Shown here in pieces: positions 49,138 through 62,395 of a DNA stretch of 64,000 nucleotides; position 1 is the stretch's first letter, and every line of letters starts with the position of its first letter. The stretch spans positions 6,758,001 through 6,822,000 of the forward strand of contig CM082578.2 in the NCBI GenBank assembly GCA_040954595.2, written 5' to 3'. Origin of the DNA: Balanoglossus misakiensis (Eukaryota > Hemichordata). A program made the translations under genes and the position numbers. Under the pieces are notes generated by a model, which saw nothing but the letters and a program-made list of their open reading frames with translations, ran no database searches and was not told the DNA's origin.

Positions 49138-52100
49138 GCACGACGTATACTTTCTCATTTTACAGTTGAAAACGACGAGAAGCCTTACATCATTTCTCTA
49201 GACGAATAATCCTAAAAATTCGCTGTTTCCTAACAAAAAAATACGCGCACACGTTACCCCATTTGCTGCCCAATTGATACTGAAGCAACGTCGCCAGTAA
49301 TTTCCCAAATGAATGACTCCCACTGAGCTTATACTTGATTACCGATAGCATTTGAAGCGACGGCAGGTGAGCATTTGTTGCGTCCATGCTGTCAAACATG
49401 GAAACGCGTAATCGAGTCCGATTTTCAATGCACGGCGAATATTATGAAAACACGGATCTAGGAACACAATGGCCGCGGGGCACAGATATATATTTTCGAC
49501 ATCGACATGGCAATTCATCAAATTATTACCCATTGTTGCGCTAAAAGGAAGCGAAAGAAAACGGAATCGTCGCCTTGAAGTGTATGTTTTTTTTCTCCAG
49601 ACTGACAAAAGGGCTGTTTCACAATGCTATCATTAAACGCGGAGGCGTGGTTGTATTTTGCGCCGATAAACGCGCGGCCATGCCTCCAACGCCGGCATGA
49701 AATTGACACTCCTCTTCTACATTTACTTTATAGTATCAAAGACAAAGTGTTGCAATTATTGTGCCGTTTCTTTACGTAACAATTATTTGGCCGTTTTAAC
49801 GCTTATATCTAATTTCAAGTAAAGTCGACGTTGGGGTTTCATTTTTCTCTTATCAAAATGTGTGATCAGTAAGCTTGTTCCCTAAATAGCGTATGCTTTC
49901 GTTCATAGGGCTTTTGAGAAGATGTTTGTGTATCAAAGGTTCGCAGATTTGAACGATACATTTTGTCATTTATTTATTCTACAGTTAGTTTAATACAGAT
50001 TTGATATTTCGCGGATTTGGGCTTTTGTCCGACAATCTCCAGAGGGAGTGAAAGATAGTATTTCTGGCTGATTTCATTAAGACTTATTTGCGATGAACAA
50101 CAAGTGAAGTGAAAGTCTGTGGTGCCGGAGTTTCTATCCATGTGTTATCGATCACAAATCGTCCACATGATCAAGCTACAACACATACCGCCCCAACCGT
50201 ACACTTGTTCGTGCTGCAAATGACGTAAAAACATTGATGATTATTCGATGGCAGAAGGTGTCAACAAGTTCACGACTCATCAGTAACTCGAGACTCTCGA
50301 CGGATACTCCCAGTGGCCGCTTTTACACATACTTGAACTGATGGGCACTGGAAAATTGGACAGACAGTATAATTTCAAATACTGAAGTATTTAATTTGTT
50401 TTCAGATGTTAATCTTCTATCTGTTCAAAGCAACCACTGCACGACGATGCGACTGGGGAGAGAAAATGTCAGTTGCCGGTTGAACAGGTGTCGGGGTGGA
50501 CTTTCGGCATTTAGTTCGCTCGGTCTGACGTGTCCGCGACGTGTACTTCGTAAAGTCATGTAAAGCCACCGAAAGTCGTCTCTCGGCCGATCTGGCGATC
50601 GTTGGCTTCAGGAGATTAGTCGCAAGTGCTGGATTCAAACATGGCGCGACGTGTGTATGAACAGGGATTTGATCCCTCATACAGATGTTGCCAGCACCGA
50701 AAGTACACCATACAATGATTGCAAAGTAACACCATGCTGATTTTTTAACGCTTAACCATCAGTATTAAACCAACAAATTGCCTATTTTTTTGTTTTTATC
50801 GAAAGGTTTTCAACGCACGAATATATATTCTCGCACAGATTGAAAAGAGGTCCAAAAATCGCAGGCTGTTATTTCGTCATCTTCTTGACGTTCGCAATTT
50901 TCTATGATTAAGAGCGGTTTTGTTTTGTTTTTATAGTTATTCAAAATACAATGGAATCGCTGAAATCAATCATCTTTGTATATATATACTGATCGGGAGC
51001 TCCTTCATTCATCATCATTCTCGTGATTTTGATCTCAAAGAGATGCGAAAGTTCTTTGCAAGAATTATCCAAAAACATGAACATGAAAGACTACAGGATG
51101 GGCCTGGAGTAGTTTCGACAGTTAATTTAAAGCCAAACATGGCGTCTAATGTTGACCAAACCCCAACACTCCACTTAGAGATGGGATGTGAACACCGATG
51201 CAACTTATATTTTCTAAAAGTTGGAGGTTTGACTGAGCAAGTCAACGCAAAACAAGCGGCATAATTTGCAGGAATAAAATGACTAAAACACACAACAACA
51301 CAGGAATAATATCTGTGTACGAACGTTTCTTATGTTACTGAGACTGAAACCACAATTATATACTTCTGGTGCACACAGTTTAGGTAGCTTTAAAAGGGGG
51401 AAATCGCCTTGATCTTGAAATATGGATTGCGGATGTTGTTTTTTCGCTAGCTTTGGTTTCAATCAAACAGTAAAATCCTTTGTAGACCATGTATTAGTTT
51501 GAAGTATCATGTTTAGCTTACTAAATTGCGTGTCAATAATGATTTATTCCATTGCCTAGCATTAACAATCTAAAATGACCGAAGGATAGTTGGTAAAAAA
51601 AATCGCGAGGAAGTATGCAACGTGCATGGCATATCCCCTCAAAAGACGAGAGATTAAAGAACAAACGGTAAATAATGACAGTGACCGGATCGAGGATTTT
51701 CCGTCAAATCTCGTCTTTAGTGTTTTCCATGAAAGTAATCGATTTCAAAGTTCGGCTTTTTCATATTTCTCTTCTGTAAACACGTGCTTTCACAAACCTT
51801 GACTTTCAGTTTTGTTGACCGACACTTCATTTACATCATGGCATTGAATGTTTCATTCCTCTTAAACGTCACTCCAATAAGACTTGGCGAGGAAAGTGAG
51901 CTTTGTCGTCGGTTCCATGCAACAAGAAGACCCCGCTAAAAATTGCCTCATCTGAGATATCTGTGACACAGACGTTTTTATCAATGTTCTATCTACTCTT
52001 TTAGTCACAGAACACGAAGACTCAATTGTATACAGTCTTAACTGCCAATCGAAAATTTGAGTCACTGTAAAGCGCGTTGGATTTTGTGAACTTTATTTTT

Positions 52101-52367
52101 CATAATGCGAAGATTAAAAAATAAAGACCATTCAAATCCAATCTAGCATATTCAACCCGACTTCTCTCTCCCCGTGCCGTCCTGCTCTGCACGGAATCCG
52201 GACTTTTGTGCATGACTTATCTGGTTGTTTAGAAAACATATAACACCGATGACCACAAATTTAAACATTCTTCTGATCGTCAACATTAATTTTAATCGGT
52301 GAAAATGAGAACCATTTCATATTATTTCGTTGATAAAAAAAGCGGATTTTAGTAAGTTTTGCTGTTG

Positions 52368-53050
52368 TTGTTGTTGTTGTTGTTGTGGAACGAAGATATC
52401 AGTATAATTTCAATTCATTTACATCAGGTCCACTGGTCCAATCAGACAACCAATATGGTCCAATTAGATTTAACCAGGTCAGTTAGAGCATGACGGTTTT
52501 ACTTTCCGTATGGAAATCTTAGAATTTTATCGAACAACAGCAAACGGCAACTTTCGAAATAAAAAAGCTAATATTGCAAGGGCCACTGTGTTTTAACTCA
52601 AAATTCAATACAATTTTCTCCATTCTAATTAAATCCCCTACACGCCAGGTATCTTAGACTACCTCGTTTAGTTTGGGGATAACTGTCCGGCATCACGAAG
52701 TTTCCTTTTGTTGTTGTTGTTGTTGTGGAACGAAGATATCAGTATAATTTCAATTCATTTACATCAGGTCCACTGGTCCAATCAGACAACCAATATGGTC
52801 CAATTAGATTTAACCAGGTCAGTTAGAGCATGACGGTTTTACTTTCCGTATGGAAATCTTAGAATTTTATCGAACAACAGCAAACGGCAACTTTCGAAAT
52901 AAAAAAGCTAATATTGCAAGGGCCACTGTGTTTTAACTCAAAATTCAATACAATTTTCTCCATTCTAATTAAATCCCCTACACGCCAGGTATCTTAGACT
53001 ACCTCGTTTAGTTTGGGGATAACTGTCCGGCATCACGAAGTTTCCTTTTG
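52368..53050. repeat. Exact 340-bp tandem duplication with GTT-repeat junction
   Basis: Bases 52368-52710 and 52708-53050 are identical at every position I compared, with a period of exactly 340 bp. Each copy starts with a (GTT)n tract, followed by GTGGAACGAAGATATCAG, and ends GCATCACGAAGTTTCCTTTTG. The first copy carries about three more GTT units at its left edge. There is no coding frame. Either the duplication is very recent (replication slippage or unequal exchange at the GTT tract) or it is an assembly duplication. Confidence 0.95.
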
Positions 53051-56000
53051 CATTTCTATTCCATAATATTTTCCTCGTGAACAAGACGAAAAAAACCTCT
53101 TGTCTTACGTTACTCCGAATACGCTGTCGGATAACATTGTCCCGCTAAACATCAATAATAGACCACTATTTGAACTTGTTGGTATATTATCTTGGCTACT
53201 GAACAAATGATAAGACCACTGAAATCAAGATGCTGAACAAAAATACTGCATTGTGAAATCATTACACTAGCATATATAGTACCATGCAGTTGCATGTCTC
53301 AACGGTGGCGTAGTCGCCGTGTCTTATGATTCAAGCGACCGAAGTGTGACAGTCCTTCGATCTTTCGATTAAATCTCGCCCAGGTGAATTCCCCCGGACT
53401 CACACATCCGTACGAACGGCTGCTTTTCGGGCTTTCGGTCGTTTGACCTCCGAACTGAGGACATTCAGAGGTTAGCTCCTGAAGCTAAAATCACCCCCGT
53501 CTGTCTGTCGCGTCTTACGGATGCTTGTGTGGCATCCATGAAAAACACAACGTATACACAATGCTATCAGAGATAACGCATCAAGAGAGAGAATATTGAA
53601 ATAGCCAAAAACACATTCCCGTTCTATCGTAGATCAGTCGATGTCGGTATTGACGTTCGGGTAAAGTAAAAATAGAGTACTGATCGTAAATTCGATGACA
53701 AAAAGCTTAGAACGGGATCCTAGAGCACGCGCAACCGAGAACGACAGTTTAGACGACTGCCTGACCAGGCTGGTGCACGCTGTCTCTCCGTGACATTCGA
53801 ATACCGAAATGACGAATAAAAGCCTTTGCTATACAAACAAAGGAAAAGTCAAACGTTAATAATTTACATAAAATTCATTAGTTTACTTTGATACACCAAT
53901 ATTTTGCCAAATGATTTGTTCGTCAACTCGGTTATGAAGATAAAGGTCTGCAGAGGACAAAGGTGAATGCGGTGTTTAGTTTGTCATGTTTAGCCATTTG
54001 TTCTTCACAAATGTGTTTTGCTAACATAACGGTAACAAAATATCTGCATGAGAGACGCAGAAAAGGTACAACTTCACAGTGGGAATCAAGGCTATGCCAG
54101 TGCCCCCCCCCCCTTTCACCTCCCGGGTGTTTAAGCTTCGTGTACTTACGTCGTTTGTGAGCCGAGGGTGGGAAACGGCAGCCTAGCTTTCCACGATGGT
54201 CGCTGTATTCTGATGACGCGGTCAACTGGGGTCACTGGTTGGAGATGATCATGCGTCGATTGAGTCTGTCTGGTTTGCCTGTATGTATACTGGGCAGCTC
54301 ATCAGCTTCTCAACTGCCCTCGTTTGTCGCCGGGCATCCGTCAGTCTCTCTGTTTAACCATTCTTGGAAGCGCTGAAATTCTGTTCCAGACAAACCTGTT
54401 TTCCCTCGGATAAAAAAAGCAAACGCTTCTCGTTTCGGCTGCTGATCATTTGGGTGTGTTTTATTCTTCTTCACATAGGTCGACGGATGGACTGGTTCTG
54501 GAACCTGGGCGCTCGACGCACAGACAAAGGGCCTTGGCGGGATCAAGACATCAGATTATTGACGTGCTGAGGATAAATCTTGGCCAGAGCATAATACGGC
54601 CCACACGTGCCATGCTTCTTAACGGATTTCCCTTCAAAATATGACAATAGATCCATTAGTCTGGAATATTGCGTGGAAAATTCTACAGTATCCCTCCACC
54701 CCCGCCCACCCATTCGTCCTTGCACCATATGTCTGTCTGATTCAATATAGTCTGGTATCTTCACCTGTAGTCGACTAATGGCTTCGATAATTTTCTGCAG
54801 ATTTTAAAACAAAAAATCCTCTCAAGAGTTAGATTCTATCGACGTAGACAGTTTTGATTTGTTTCTGAAGAAAAAATGGAAGTGCTATAGGGCGATTTCT
54901 CGATAAATTTTGTAGTCTTTTATCGTGGTCATTTTTAGGGTACTGCCTTGGAGAGAATTGAAGGCGCTCGCCGAAGTTGCTTCATTGAAACGCGACGTTT
55001 TTATTACTCCCAAAGCTGTGCGACTAATTTGGGGCAGTCATTACGATTAAAAATGTGACAGATCTCCCCTCCCGGGGAGTATGTGATTTAACAATTCGAC
55101 AATGACTGTCGTGGACTGTTTTGAATTTGACAGACTCTGTCGTGCTTGCTTATGAATGAATGAAACCGAAGGGACAGGGGCAGTGGGAATAACGGACGCA
55201 TGTGCATAATACAATGTACATTGTACTTGTATCCTGAAGTGAAGTCGCCTAAAGACCTTGAACTTGGTTTCATTGCCCTCGGGGACAGGAAGTCAGCCAA
55301 TGTCCCCGTTTCCCCTTCCAGGGATTTCCAATATGGTTGTTTTTAGAAATTATGTGATTCGCTAAAACGCGTCTCTTCTATAATTCATGATTGCAGGCAA
55401 ATGCACTCACACAACGGGTGGACGCCGGGGTAGGCCCATGAGGTCACTAAATTTTGTTCGGTGCAGACAATTTGGTCCGAAGTCGAACAGGAACACAGTC
55501 ACGTTTTTTAAGCACATATATACTAACGATAAAAGTGTTGATCTGGCCTTTAATAAACTCGGGCCGATGCTTGGCTTTTTTGCATCATCAACTTCACAGA
55601 GATCCGCGCAGCCCGCAGTTGTAGTCTGTTCAATACCACATGGTTTCAGTCTCCCCTCTGTCTCCCCTAGCCCATCGTTTGCAAGTTATGAACGCCAATT
55701 CAATCAGTGAACTCGCGAGACATTTGTAATAAGTGATAGTCTGAGAGAGTGAAATGCGATAGAGTGGCGATGCATTGTAAGGTTTTTAATTGAATTATAC
55801 CAGTAGACTAGGAAAGCAACACCTTTATTCGGTTATGATTCTTTGGCTTCGATTTGGGTAATTGTTGAGCTCTCAAATATTAACAATAGCAACTATAGTA
55901 TTATTCAAGTAACAATAGCATTGTTCATCAATACAATGTGGCGAGCCTGTCGAATTAAACCTGACTTACAATATATCGTTGCCTAAACTAGCAGTGCATT

Positions 56001-58620
56001 TTAGGTTCACTTTGCAACCACATACCTTTTGGTATAATCTCACAGCACAGCGCCACCTCTGTTCTAAGTTAGCAAATCTTGTGTTCAAACGAGAGTGGGT
56101 GCAGTCCTTCCATCATCTAAAAAAGCATTCGATCGATGTCGATATTTTGACTCGTAAATTCTGTCTTTCATCCTCACCAAAGGAGAGGGGTGCGTCGAAA
56201 CACAAAACTCTTAAGCTTGTTCCCGAAGCGCAAAATTAATAAAGTCAGTCGATTCGACTGCTTTTTAAGAACCTGGATCATTTGAGTCCTGCCAACGAGT
56301 CGAACAAACGCCGTGACAAGATGTACATTAGGTAAATGTGAAATGTCACGTGGATTCAATGTCTTAGAAGAGAGCGCATCATTAAAATAAAAACAATAAA
56401 ATGCGAACGCGTGTTTCCTTCGAAAGGATTAGAATAATCGGCTCGACTACAATTTTCCTTCAAAGCACCTAGGATGGATTATGTCCGTTATTTTTGGGGG
56501 GGGGGGGGTTCTGAGTGATAAGTAACCGTCACTGTCACTAAGCAGAGTCGCCCACGGACGATACCGGACAAATGCCAAAGAGTCGGAAATACGTTTTCGA
56601 ATTCGTCCCTCAAACTAGACGGTAGCAATCTGGCAAACCGGCATCCATTTTACATACAATAATGAAGAAAAACAATGACAAAACAGTGGTTTATAAATGT
56701 GTAGTGTGAAAATAGGCGATTGACATGTGAAAACGACGTCCGCATTTCTTTATATAATTACAGTTGACGCATCGGTTTTGTGTCTTTTACAAGTGTTATC
56801 AAAACCAAACCGATCTGATAAAACGATCAAAACTCCAATCATATGAGCATGCACTAGTATGTGGGACGAGCGCGTCATTTTTGTGTCTGGCCGATTTTGT
56901 TAATGTCCCTAATAACATTGTTTTTATCCGTCTTGTTTTCCCTACTGACGAAGTTAAAATATGAAAATTGCAGTTCTGTTGGTATTTTGGCAGCAGCACA
57001 CCCACCGACATCACGGACAAATGGGAGGAATACACAACCCTGTGCGTCGGTTTGTCATCTGATGGGATATTACAGTTATTGAGCAATTTGATCGCAGATT
57101 GTCGGACAGATCAGCCAGTTTTATCGGATTTGTCGATCGGACGCGTGGAGATTCTGACGAGATAACGCGACGGAGGCCAGCGGTGACACATTAATTACCG
57201 CGTGTAAACTCAAAATAAAAACAAATCATCTATAAGAGTGTTCATATCTCGGTTCAACATGGACGCACATGACATTTCTGTGATTATTATGCGAGTTCGT
57301 CTGATCTTTTTCACCGAAATAGAAATCGACCTTCTTCTCAGGCTGGCTGTTTGTCCAAGATCCCTCATACTCGCCATGTTGAGTATTCATCATTATATCC
57401 CTAATTCTGTCATAACGATAATTTCGTGGCTTTATTTTCTTAATTACAATACAGTATCCTCCCGCATAGCCATAGACACAAACACGACCCCTTCATTCTT
57501 CCCAATCATCAACCTCTTTGATGACTTTTTATTTTCCGCCGTAATATCAGGGTTTAATTTCAACCGATCTGTTATCATCGACTAACGGATAGACCAGTTT
57601 CGATCAGCCGTCTTATTGTAGACTACTCCGAAATATGGAGCGTCACCTTTTAAGAGAAGTCTGAAATTGTCTGAAAGCAACCCGGGGTGAGTAGAAAAAA
57701 ATATCACTTATCCCTTGGCACATGAAAGTACGATACAAACAGAATAATTTTGCATGAAAATTACAGTAGTGTAACGTTTTGGATTCATTGCAACACACAA
57801 TGTTGTAACGGTATCCGACACAGCAATGTAGGTTAGCTTTTGTGGAAATTGCGTATTTATATCAACAATGAATGTGGTAGTTATCAAATCATCTAAAAGT
57901 GCCGCGTACGTTGAGAATTTTTTCCAAATCCAGCGCTTTTTGTGAAGCAATATTAGCTAAAGCCGGTCGGTGACTTCGCAAAACATTTGTAAAAGAACGT
58001 GGTCGGGTATTGGGAGGGTTGTTCCAATAGCGCCACCTACGACGCAATTTCAAAGTTGCGAGAACGTGGTTTTAGCGGACTAATTTTAGGATTGAAAGCT
58101 ATCTGATGGTGCAATTCACAGATAACAAGTAAGATGGCCCACACCTGCCGTAAACGCTTGACGCTCATGGTTTCCCAAATGCTTCTCCCATGCTTTGAGT
58201 AAATCTCCACACGATTATCAGACAATTTATCAGCCTGGGAAATTTTCAATACAAAATTACTGCCAACATGTTTAGGCTTCTGAGACTGGCGAGACACATA
58301 ATATGTGGGGGAGACGGGCTTTACGTAATTGGGCAATAAATCTACTATACAGCTGTGAAATTTTCGCCTGTATCAGTTTGTGTTGACGAGGGACTGGAAC
58401 ACTCTTGTGCGTTCTATACTATACCCAGTGTCGGACGGTATTAAAGTAGATTTCAGAAGGATAGATTACAGACAAACTTCTGGTGGTAAATGACTGTGTA
58501 CGTACCAGCTATATGTGTCATGTACATACTACTTCAGGCACTTGATATACACGCGGAAATTCCAGGCGCTCTTACACCCCTACGAGCACGGCAGAATTTA
58601 TACAGGTATAGTGTGTATAA
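53051..58620. other. Non-coding interval
   Basis: No gene is supportable. There is a G-run at about 56499-56509 and a C-run at 54103-54112. Frames of 95-115 codons occur (for example near 55387-55710 and 57238-57585) but show no domain, codon pattern or splice context that would support them. Confidence 0.4.
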
Positions 58621-59417
58621 GGGAGCATTCGTTTTTTACAGGGAGGGGGGGGGGGGGCCGGTGGAAATCAGGGGGGGGTTTACTTTTACAAAGCAGTTTT
58701 TAGGGGGGGACACATTTTATAATCAAGGGATTATTATATAGGGACTGAAAGGGGGGACTTGAAAACTTTGACGGCTAAATATTTATTTTGAGTCCACAAA
58801 AATGCAGTTTCGCGTTCTTTATTTTACAAAATTTTCTAATGTGGGAGGGGGACACCCCCTCCCACACCCACCCCCTCCATTCATCAACACCTTTCAATCA
58901 TTGACTGGTTTATCTAGTGTCCCAGGTCAGGGGACTTGCCCCCACCCCATGATAACTTTGAGCGGCGACGTTAATTTGCTTTTGCTGGGTTCATTAAAAT
59001 GCAGCTTTGAGCTCTGTATTTTATAAAATTTTCTTATGTGGGAGGGGGACACCCCCTCCCAAACCCACCCCCTTCAATTCTCGGTTTACAATGTCTCCCA
59101 ACACAGAATACAAATACTTAAAATATAAAAACAATGTTCAGTAGACATGTAAATGAACAGACATAAATTGACAACAGAGAAAAAGATGCTGAAAAAAGAC
59201 AAACTGAAAATAGTTGAAGCGCACATATGTGGTAAGTCGAACATACACCAATATCTGACAAAGTTTGATAAGTTAATCCGTTGGATAAACTTTTTTTTTT
59301 TGGGGGGGGGGGTCACATTTTAGAAAAGTAATTTCCAGGGGGGGTTGCCTTTTACATTTAGTCGGCGACTCAAATTCCACCGGCCCCCCCCCCTCCCTGT
59401 AAAAAACGAATGCTCCC
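58621..59417. mobile_element. 797-bp MITE with long G-rich inverted ends and TAA target duplication
   Basis: The ends GGGAGCATTCGTTTTTTACA and its inverse at 59417 extend through a G12-type run to CCGGTGGAA, giving terminal inverted repeats of about 48 bp. TAA flanks both sides (58618-58620 and 59418-59420), the three-base duplication typical of PIF/Harbinger elements. Inside are two diverged direct repeats of about 78 bp (about 58798 and 58997: AAATGCAG..., then GTGGGAGGGGGACACCCCCT) and more G-runs. There is no transposase frame. Superfamily assignment is inferred from duplication size only. Confidence 0.82.
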
Positions 59418-59643
59418 TAAGCTAAGTAATACGTGGCCTATACAGACCTGTTTCTTCTTCAGCTCTGTTCATCATGATGCAACGTTTTCCTGGTATTTAT
59501 ATTTAAAATGGTGAGAAAAAAATCAAACGTTGGGCAAATAATCTACAAAACTATGAGATCATTAAAAATCACATCTTGTATGAAGAGCCTGTCGAACGAT
59601 GGCGACTTGGGCCTACACATCCCCCTACACATTGCAAAAGTAC

Positions 59644-59715
59644 TAGCAGCGCCTGGTTTCGATCCAGGGACCTCTGGGTTATGGGCCCAGCACGCTTCCG
59701 CTGCGCCACGCTGCT
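59644..59715 (-). tRNA. Initiator tRNA-Met (CAT), copy 1
   Basis: A complete 72-nt tRNA lies on the - strand. The acceptor stem is AGCAGCG/CGCTGCT, so the first pair is the initiator-specific A1-U72. The anticodon arm is CTGGG-CCCATAA-CCCAG, with three G-C pairs and anticodon CAT. The T loop is ATCGAAA, with A54 and A60 as in eukaryotic initiators. No intron is present. A TTTT pol III terminator follows three bases after the discriminator. It differs from the human initiator mainly by compensated stem pairs. Confidence 0.96.
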
Positions 59716-59801
59716 CTTGTATGAAGACTTTTACCCTGCAAATAAATTTATTTAAAAAATTGAAATACGTCTCATACCATGATGCAATTTCCCTGCGAGG
59801 T

Positions 59802-59823
59802 TGCATGCGCAAAATGGCCGCCG
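59802..59823 (-). promoter_or_regulatory. YY1/NRF1-like motif pair upstream of initiator tRNA copy 1
   Basis: Read on the - strand, GGCGGCCATTTTGCGCATGC combines a YY1 consensus (GGCCATTTTG) with half of the NRF1 palindrome (GCGCATGC). It sits 87-108 bp upstream of the tRNA 5' end. The motif match is seen; function is inferred. Confidence 0.35.
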
Positions 59824-60747
59824 TTCGCATAATTTGTTAGTTTCTGTCGCGCATACCCGGCCCCACGTTACTCACAGAGGCAGTCAAGGTAACTGGTCAA
59901 CGCACGCAGTTACACAAAGTGGCCTTATTGCGTCGTGCTTTTTCGACAGGCGATTGAAACCAATAACGAAAAGAAGAAAATTAACACAAAAATCGCATAT
60001 CCTTGGAACATGAACTTTAATTATGGATTTAAGGCTGTCATCCGTCTGTAGGCCTAAAAGCAGTTTCCTCTCCGAAGTTTCAGGCAAACACGGTCGCCAT
60101 ACCAACATTACGCCTTTTGCAGATGAGTGGCTCACTTATCTTACCTTAGTATTCGTGTAGAATGCCAAGTCCGAATATGCTTCTCTCAACTTAAATTTGG
60201 TCAACTATTCCGAGCGTGTCCCGTTAGTAAACTGTGGCGTCGGTCAGAGATTTTCAGACTGAACCTCGGCTCAGACGTACCCGATATACATCTTTCTTTT
60301 GAAGCAGTCATGTCTCCATTTAATCATAGCCTACGTTCCCACTGATTTCTTTTTCTTTCCAATCTGTCCAATTTGGTATTTCTCACCACATGCGACGAAA
60401 TTTACCAAAATTTTAATGAACTTTTGGAGCTTCGATCCACATATCATCCACATATTCGTCCTTGCAATGCAATGAAGTATTGAAGAAATTTACAGAAAGG
60501 ATCGAATCATCGATTGAAAACTTTAAAATTAAACATTTCCCTGAGAGATACATGACGAGACCAATCTGAGCGGACTTTATTCTCAAATTTATCATTGGTT
60601 TTATCTGTAAACTTCCATCAAACTTAAATTTACGTACCCATACCTTGAATGTCAGACTTCGAAACGGACAGAGAGGTTCCATGAATACTCTGCAACTGTC
60701 AAAAAGCAAAAGTGCTGCAACCTTCTAGTTCAGCGAAAAAAAAAAAC

Positions 60748-60819
60748 TAGCAGCGCCTGGTTTCGATCCAGGGACCTCTGGGTTATGGGCCCAGCACGCT
60801 TCCGCTGCGCCACGCTGCT
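60748..60819 (-). tRNA. Initiator tRNA-Met (CAT), copy 2
   Basis: The 72-nt sequence is identical to the copy at 59644-59715, in the same orientation and 1,104 bp upstream of it on the - strand. A run of more than ten T residues follows as a strong pol III terminator. The flanks of the two copies differ, so they are separate genes and not one recent large duplication. Confidence 0.96.
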
Positions 60820-61534
60820 GTTGGAGACTTAGGTAATACGCCTCTAATAAAATTATATCCTTGTGACTTGTCTAATGATGAAATCACGTCGATTCGTTTT
60901 GTGATAGGTCTTTCACTTCCGCCAAGACAAGATCACATCTCTCTTTTCTTCCAAATCCGTAGTTTAGAACCACAAAATATAATGCTCCTAACTAAATCTG
61001 TTCTGGCCCGCTGTTTTTTTTTAAAAGAATAAATTTTCATTTGTTCTGTATTCCAAGATTGTCGCGTCAGTCTGATGAAATTTCGCAAGTCTGTAGGTGG
61101 CGTGTGAGTCACACGTCAACCATGTCAACAGAAAGATTCGCCGCTTGGGGGCGCTCTTTGTGATAACTCTCCAGGGCCAGGTGTGAGGTGAGTACCATTT
61201 TCTTTCGCACACATCATACAAATGTACTTCGATCTTCGTCCGTCTAAATTATTGCTGATATGACTGTGGGTGTTTAAGTGGAATGTTACCCAAAATGTGG
61301 GATTTCAGAGAAGAGTTACAGTGTCAATTTTACAGAAACACAAAAGCGTTTTTAGTGATTCTTGAGACGACCAAGAGACCCGAAACTACAATCCAAGTCC
61401 TACTTTATTTACAAAGTCAAACAACTTCCACAACTCGCCAACAGTGTGAGGAAAAAATAACCTCCAAACGAAACACATCTCCGGAATATTTTTTTACAAT
61501 TCCAAATGGCAAAAATTTACACTGTTTTTTAAAG
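60820..61534. other. Intergenic between tRNA copy 2 and the NRF1 3' end
   Basis: No gene is visible. A - strand AATAAA at 61409-61404 is an alternative distal poly(A) signal for NRF1. Confidence 0.4.
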
Positions 61535-62395
61535 TTTATTCAAATTCTTCTCCTCATTTTATATTACAGAAATTGAACTTACCGGTACTTCTAACTAGCA
61601 GATATGAAACTTTCTCCTTCTTTCAAATACAACACAAGTCTATTGATTACAGAACAGTTTACAAGGCAGTGTTTATAAAAAAATTTACAAAGCAAAATTG
61701 TGATAACTAAAATATCTAGTATCGCAGTGACAGTACACAGTAAAAAAATAACAATTGACCATTTCGCTCTCTTTTTGTTTTGGTTTCCCACTAGAGAAAC
61801 AATTTCCGGTCCCAACAAGGTTCCATCCTTGCTATGCATTTTGTATAAAAAAAAACACGATTTTTCCCAATGTAACTTTGACATCTCAAATTCAGTAACA
61901 TTACATACAACATGGTTTAAAGGTTTGTAAGAATGTTTTTTCTCTTCAAAATAAACACTCACAATGTATTTTTGAAGATTATTATTTTGTTGTTTCGCTG
62001 GCCAGGACAATGTACAGCAGTCACAAGTGTGAAGGAATATTACAATCTTCGCCTGTAATTATGACAAGTGTGACAGACAATAAAGAATCGTTAAAACTGT
62101 GCACGCATAATTAATTCAGTAAATGGAATTTCTGCAGTTTAAAATATTTTAAAATATGTCATGTTTGAGCCAGTAGTCTCCCTTTTACATTCATCACATT
62201 GATGGACGTACATTATTAAAAAATATATTCTCTGAAATTATTTGACCGTGTTGAATATCAGATGCAAAATTATTACAGAACATGAAAACATCTGTATGGT
62301 CTACTATAAAACAGCTATTTCATCCAGATTGTTAAATAAATACATCAGGTACCTACAGAAATCAAAGAGGGGGGAAAAATCTGTTTGGGAAACTC
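61535..62395 (-). other. NRF1: NRF1 3'UTR and poly(A) signal
   Basis: An AT-rich stretch follows the NRF1 stop codon (TAG, 62398-62396). AATAAA on the - strand at 61540-61535 would give a 3'UTR of about 860 nt. No coding region is present. Confidence 0.5.

Larger units (their letters stand above)
45001..52360. other. Non-coding interval with simple repeats
   Basis: No gene is supportable. A purine-rich GACAGA/GAGA tract runs at 45783-45868, and a pure AT run (TATATATATATA...) at 49111-49137. CpG-dense sequence occurs at about 45520-45600 and 48310-48360. The rest is unique sequence without recognised features. Confidence 0.4.

Noticed and set aside
53300-53400. Possible tRNA-derived SINE head (GGTGGCGTAGTCGCC ... 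CCTTCGATC)
   Set aside because: The A- and B-box resemblance is weak, no cloverleaf could be drawn and no second copy was seen in the window.
59508-59840. 110- and 95-codon frames around 59.6 kb
   Set aside because: They translate a tRNA gene; the RNA structure is the real feature.
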